From: JBFWWW01 sp050245975 | GTDB taxonomy: Bacteria; Pseudomonadota; Alphaproteobacteria; Rhizobiales; Hyphomicrobiaceae | Reading direction: 5' to 3' | DNA: 14,470 nucleotides | Assembly (NCBI GenBank): GCA_050245975.1 | Contig: JBFWWW010000091.1 | Span: 1-14,470, forward strand | Shown: positions 14,201 through 14,470 of the stretch, in pieces | Layout: every line of letters starts with the position of its first letter | How positions within the stretch are numbered: the first letter of the stretch is position 1 | Translations under genes and position numbers: made by a program | The notes under the pieces: model-generated | The model's database searches: none | What the model was told of the DNA's origin: nothing | Seen by the model: the letters and a program-made list of their open reading frames with translations, nothing else

Positions 14201-14470
14201 CGAACTGCAGGCCATCGTGATGTTCGACGAGGCCGATCTTTACATCCCGGCAAACTCCAAGCCGGCCACGGCCGAGCCGCTGCAGAGCCTGTTGAAACGC
14301 GCGCGGTCCGCCGGGCTCGGACTGATGCTGGCCACGCAATCGCCGGGCGACCTCGACTACAAGTCGCGCGACCAGATCTCCTCCTGGTTCATCGGCCGCG
14401 TTCGCGAGGACACGGCGCTGCGCAAGCTCAAGGCGGCGTTCCAGAGCGAATCCGGCCTTGATCCGGCTGC
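11298..14470 (+). CDS. Large dual ATPase: STAND/AAA domain fused to HerA-like DNA translocase, C-terminus cut by window edge
   Basis: 1057 complete codons without a stop. Domains seen: (1) N-terminal P-loop ATPase (about 45-390) with Walker A GQSGAGKT (71-78), Walker B FCIDQVEDL (260-268; D263-Q264, as in STAND NTPases, not DE), likely sensor strand SIVLISCLGD (295-304) and a TRRLLELA lid-like helix near 373. (2) Acidic linker, then a central domain (about 425-610) that I do not recognise, with FLCNRPTQGGGLKRQLDKV and a Trp/Met-rich helix region. (3) Acidic Gly-rich linker (about 616-685). (4) HerA/VirD4-type motor: RHAAVLGGSGSGKTT with Walker A 718-725, strand AVLIDRKGDL, Walker B VMFDEADLY (D977, E978) and ATQSPGD (A1012-D1018). 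The terminal arginine-finger region should be beyond the edge. Start: ATG 11298 with GGGGA four bases upstream. HerA motors pump dsDNA and normally pair with a nuclease; the N-terminal ATPase may act as sensor or loader. Such fusions occur in defence and DNA-processing loci; the function here is inferred. Confidence 0.9.
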   Translation, partial: MQSEAQVAPQREKISAAFEHSITWEDDIWRADPVDVEEVHAKARRKFADLLAAVTAERGPQVQARILLFHGQSGAGKTHLIRALRTSAHRAGKAYFGYAQMTPDVGNYADYFLRRLVNSLEKPYDPDTQSESGLARLTNALVADCDAVSPEALEKLREAKLSEAALADLVLKLADGIVAAPRFAEHELDINIIRALLYLQRSDPRIDQRVRQYLYGRPLTDLSHQGVAALDPNTGEGRAFEIIESLGRLMWAVDRSALVFCIDQVEDLRFFEDYQERFQRAARDLIQIANRVPTSIVLISCLGDFYDKVREVLAQSYIDRIEKAGPVPLIETRTADEARLIIAKRLQRDGKAADLGKVFGPQFLEELSGLSTRRLLELAQSRCAGEEPEAEEPVAEERGGFVSALAAALGFGLAANDTDVSEAEVDFRPHWERFNADAEAEISGDDQDLMDILSAALGLARDECAGAVDVKVRRVSGSDDTPAIDITLRPASGPAADVRVFLCNRPTQGGGLKRQLDKVIGQMAGKACFMLRASEFPVTKKKNQTTSALRKFRESGGRTLVVPMAEWERMMTVREFHAHHRQDAGFGRWFQQAKLLSGLQVIAQLLRLDTRTRARPESVDDTLADDTPVIEDAVAQGAESRGEPALGNVHNADWTGWGGGFAGETSKPEDDLPLSVILDEDGDVSGSILAGRGTGANKPNKPITLNKDVLKRHAAVLGGSGSGKTTLALCLIEQLLLKGIPAVLIDRKGDLCSYANPEVWREFEGEGVERRGEREKLADSIDVAVYTPGRSSGRPISITLLPNGINELPEHEQQLLANLSAAALGEMLHLKNSATHQKQSGTLSVALRILGGRFSKEVTLADLIHLLEEEDPELAELTHRMDPSGKLRRDLVAQLDSLRHRNSALFEAGGESLRMESLLGIGPYRRPDRRTRLSIIYTGFLGDNENILFWIAQFLSEALRFCQRNPNDELQAIVMFDEADLYIPANSKPATAEPLQSLLKRARSAGLGLMLATQSPGDLDYKSRDQISSWFIGRVREDTALRKLKAAFQSESGLDPA

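Noticed and set aside
1..14470. CRISPR array, insertion sequence, rRNA or prophage genes
   Set aside because: No regularly spaced repeats, transposase motifs, rRNA signatures or phage structural or integrase genes were found on either strand.

Overview
The window looks like a high-GC alphaproteobacterial chromosome, most likely order Hyphomicrobiales (Rhizobiales). This is inferred from the Rieske / cytochrome b / cytochrome c1 operon, the style of the DsbB and YqaA/DedA proteins, a CAP-domain lipoprotein, and a TTAA-N7-TTAA motif that matches the CtrA cell-cycle box. No species can be named from the sequence alone.

Layout. Positions 1-6462 are all on the minus strand. In order of transcription they are yqaA-like/DedA (6462-5884), dsbB (5867-5346), petA (5058-4480), petB (4464-3184), petC (3167-2268), a clear intrinsic terminator (2243-2224), mtnP (2155-1271) and a cytochrome P450 (1181-3) whose C-terminus runs off the left edge. 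petABC is a complete bc1 complex operon. petA must start at TTG, because an in-frame stop lies just upstream and no ATG or GTG lies between. The dsbB/yqaA pair is a second short operon, for envelope thiol oxidation and a membrane protein.

Positions 6572-9732 hold a mixed set of housekeeping genes: tRNA-Leu(CAA) with a strong promoter, a DUF488 protein convergent to it, a penicillin-binding D,D-carboxypeptidase, two small proteins of unknown function (88 aa secreted, 74 aa cytoplasmic) divergent around a pair of inverted repeats, and a CAP-domain lipoprotein with the CtrA-like box upstream.

After a 405-base stretch without a convincing gene (9733-10137) comes the most interesting part. It is a plus-strand gene pair: a 370-aa protein with a predicted winged-helix region and an unrecognised C-terminal domain, then a very large protein (at least 1057 aa, open at the right edge). 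The large protein fuses an N-terminal STAND/AAA-type P-loop ATPase, a central domain I cannot identify, and a C-terminal HerA/VirD4-type DNA translocase ATPase. This architecture suggests a DNA-processing or anti-phage defence module whose remaining genes, if any, lie beyond position 14470. That function is an inference. Nothing inside the window proves it, and I could not match it to a named system.
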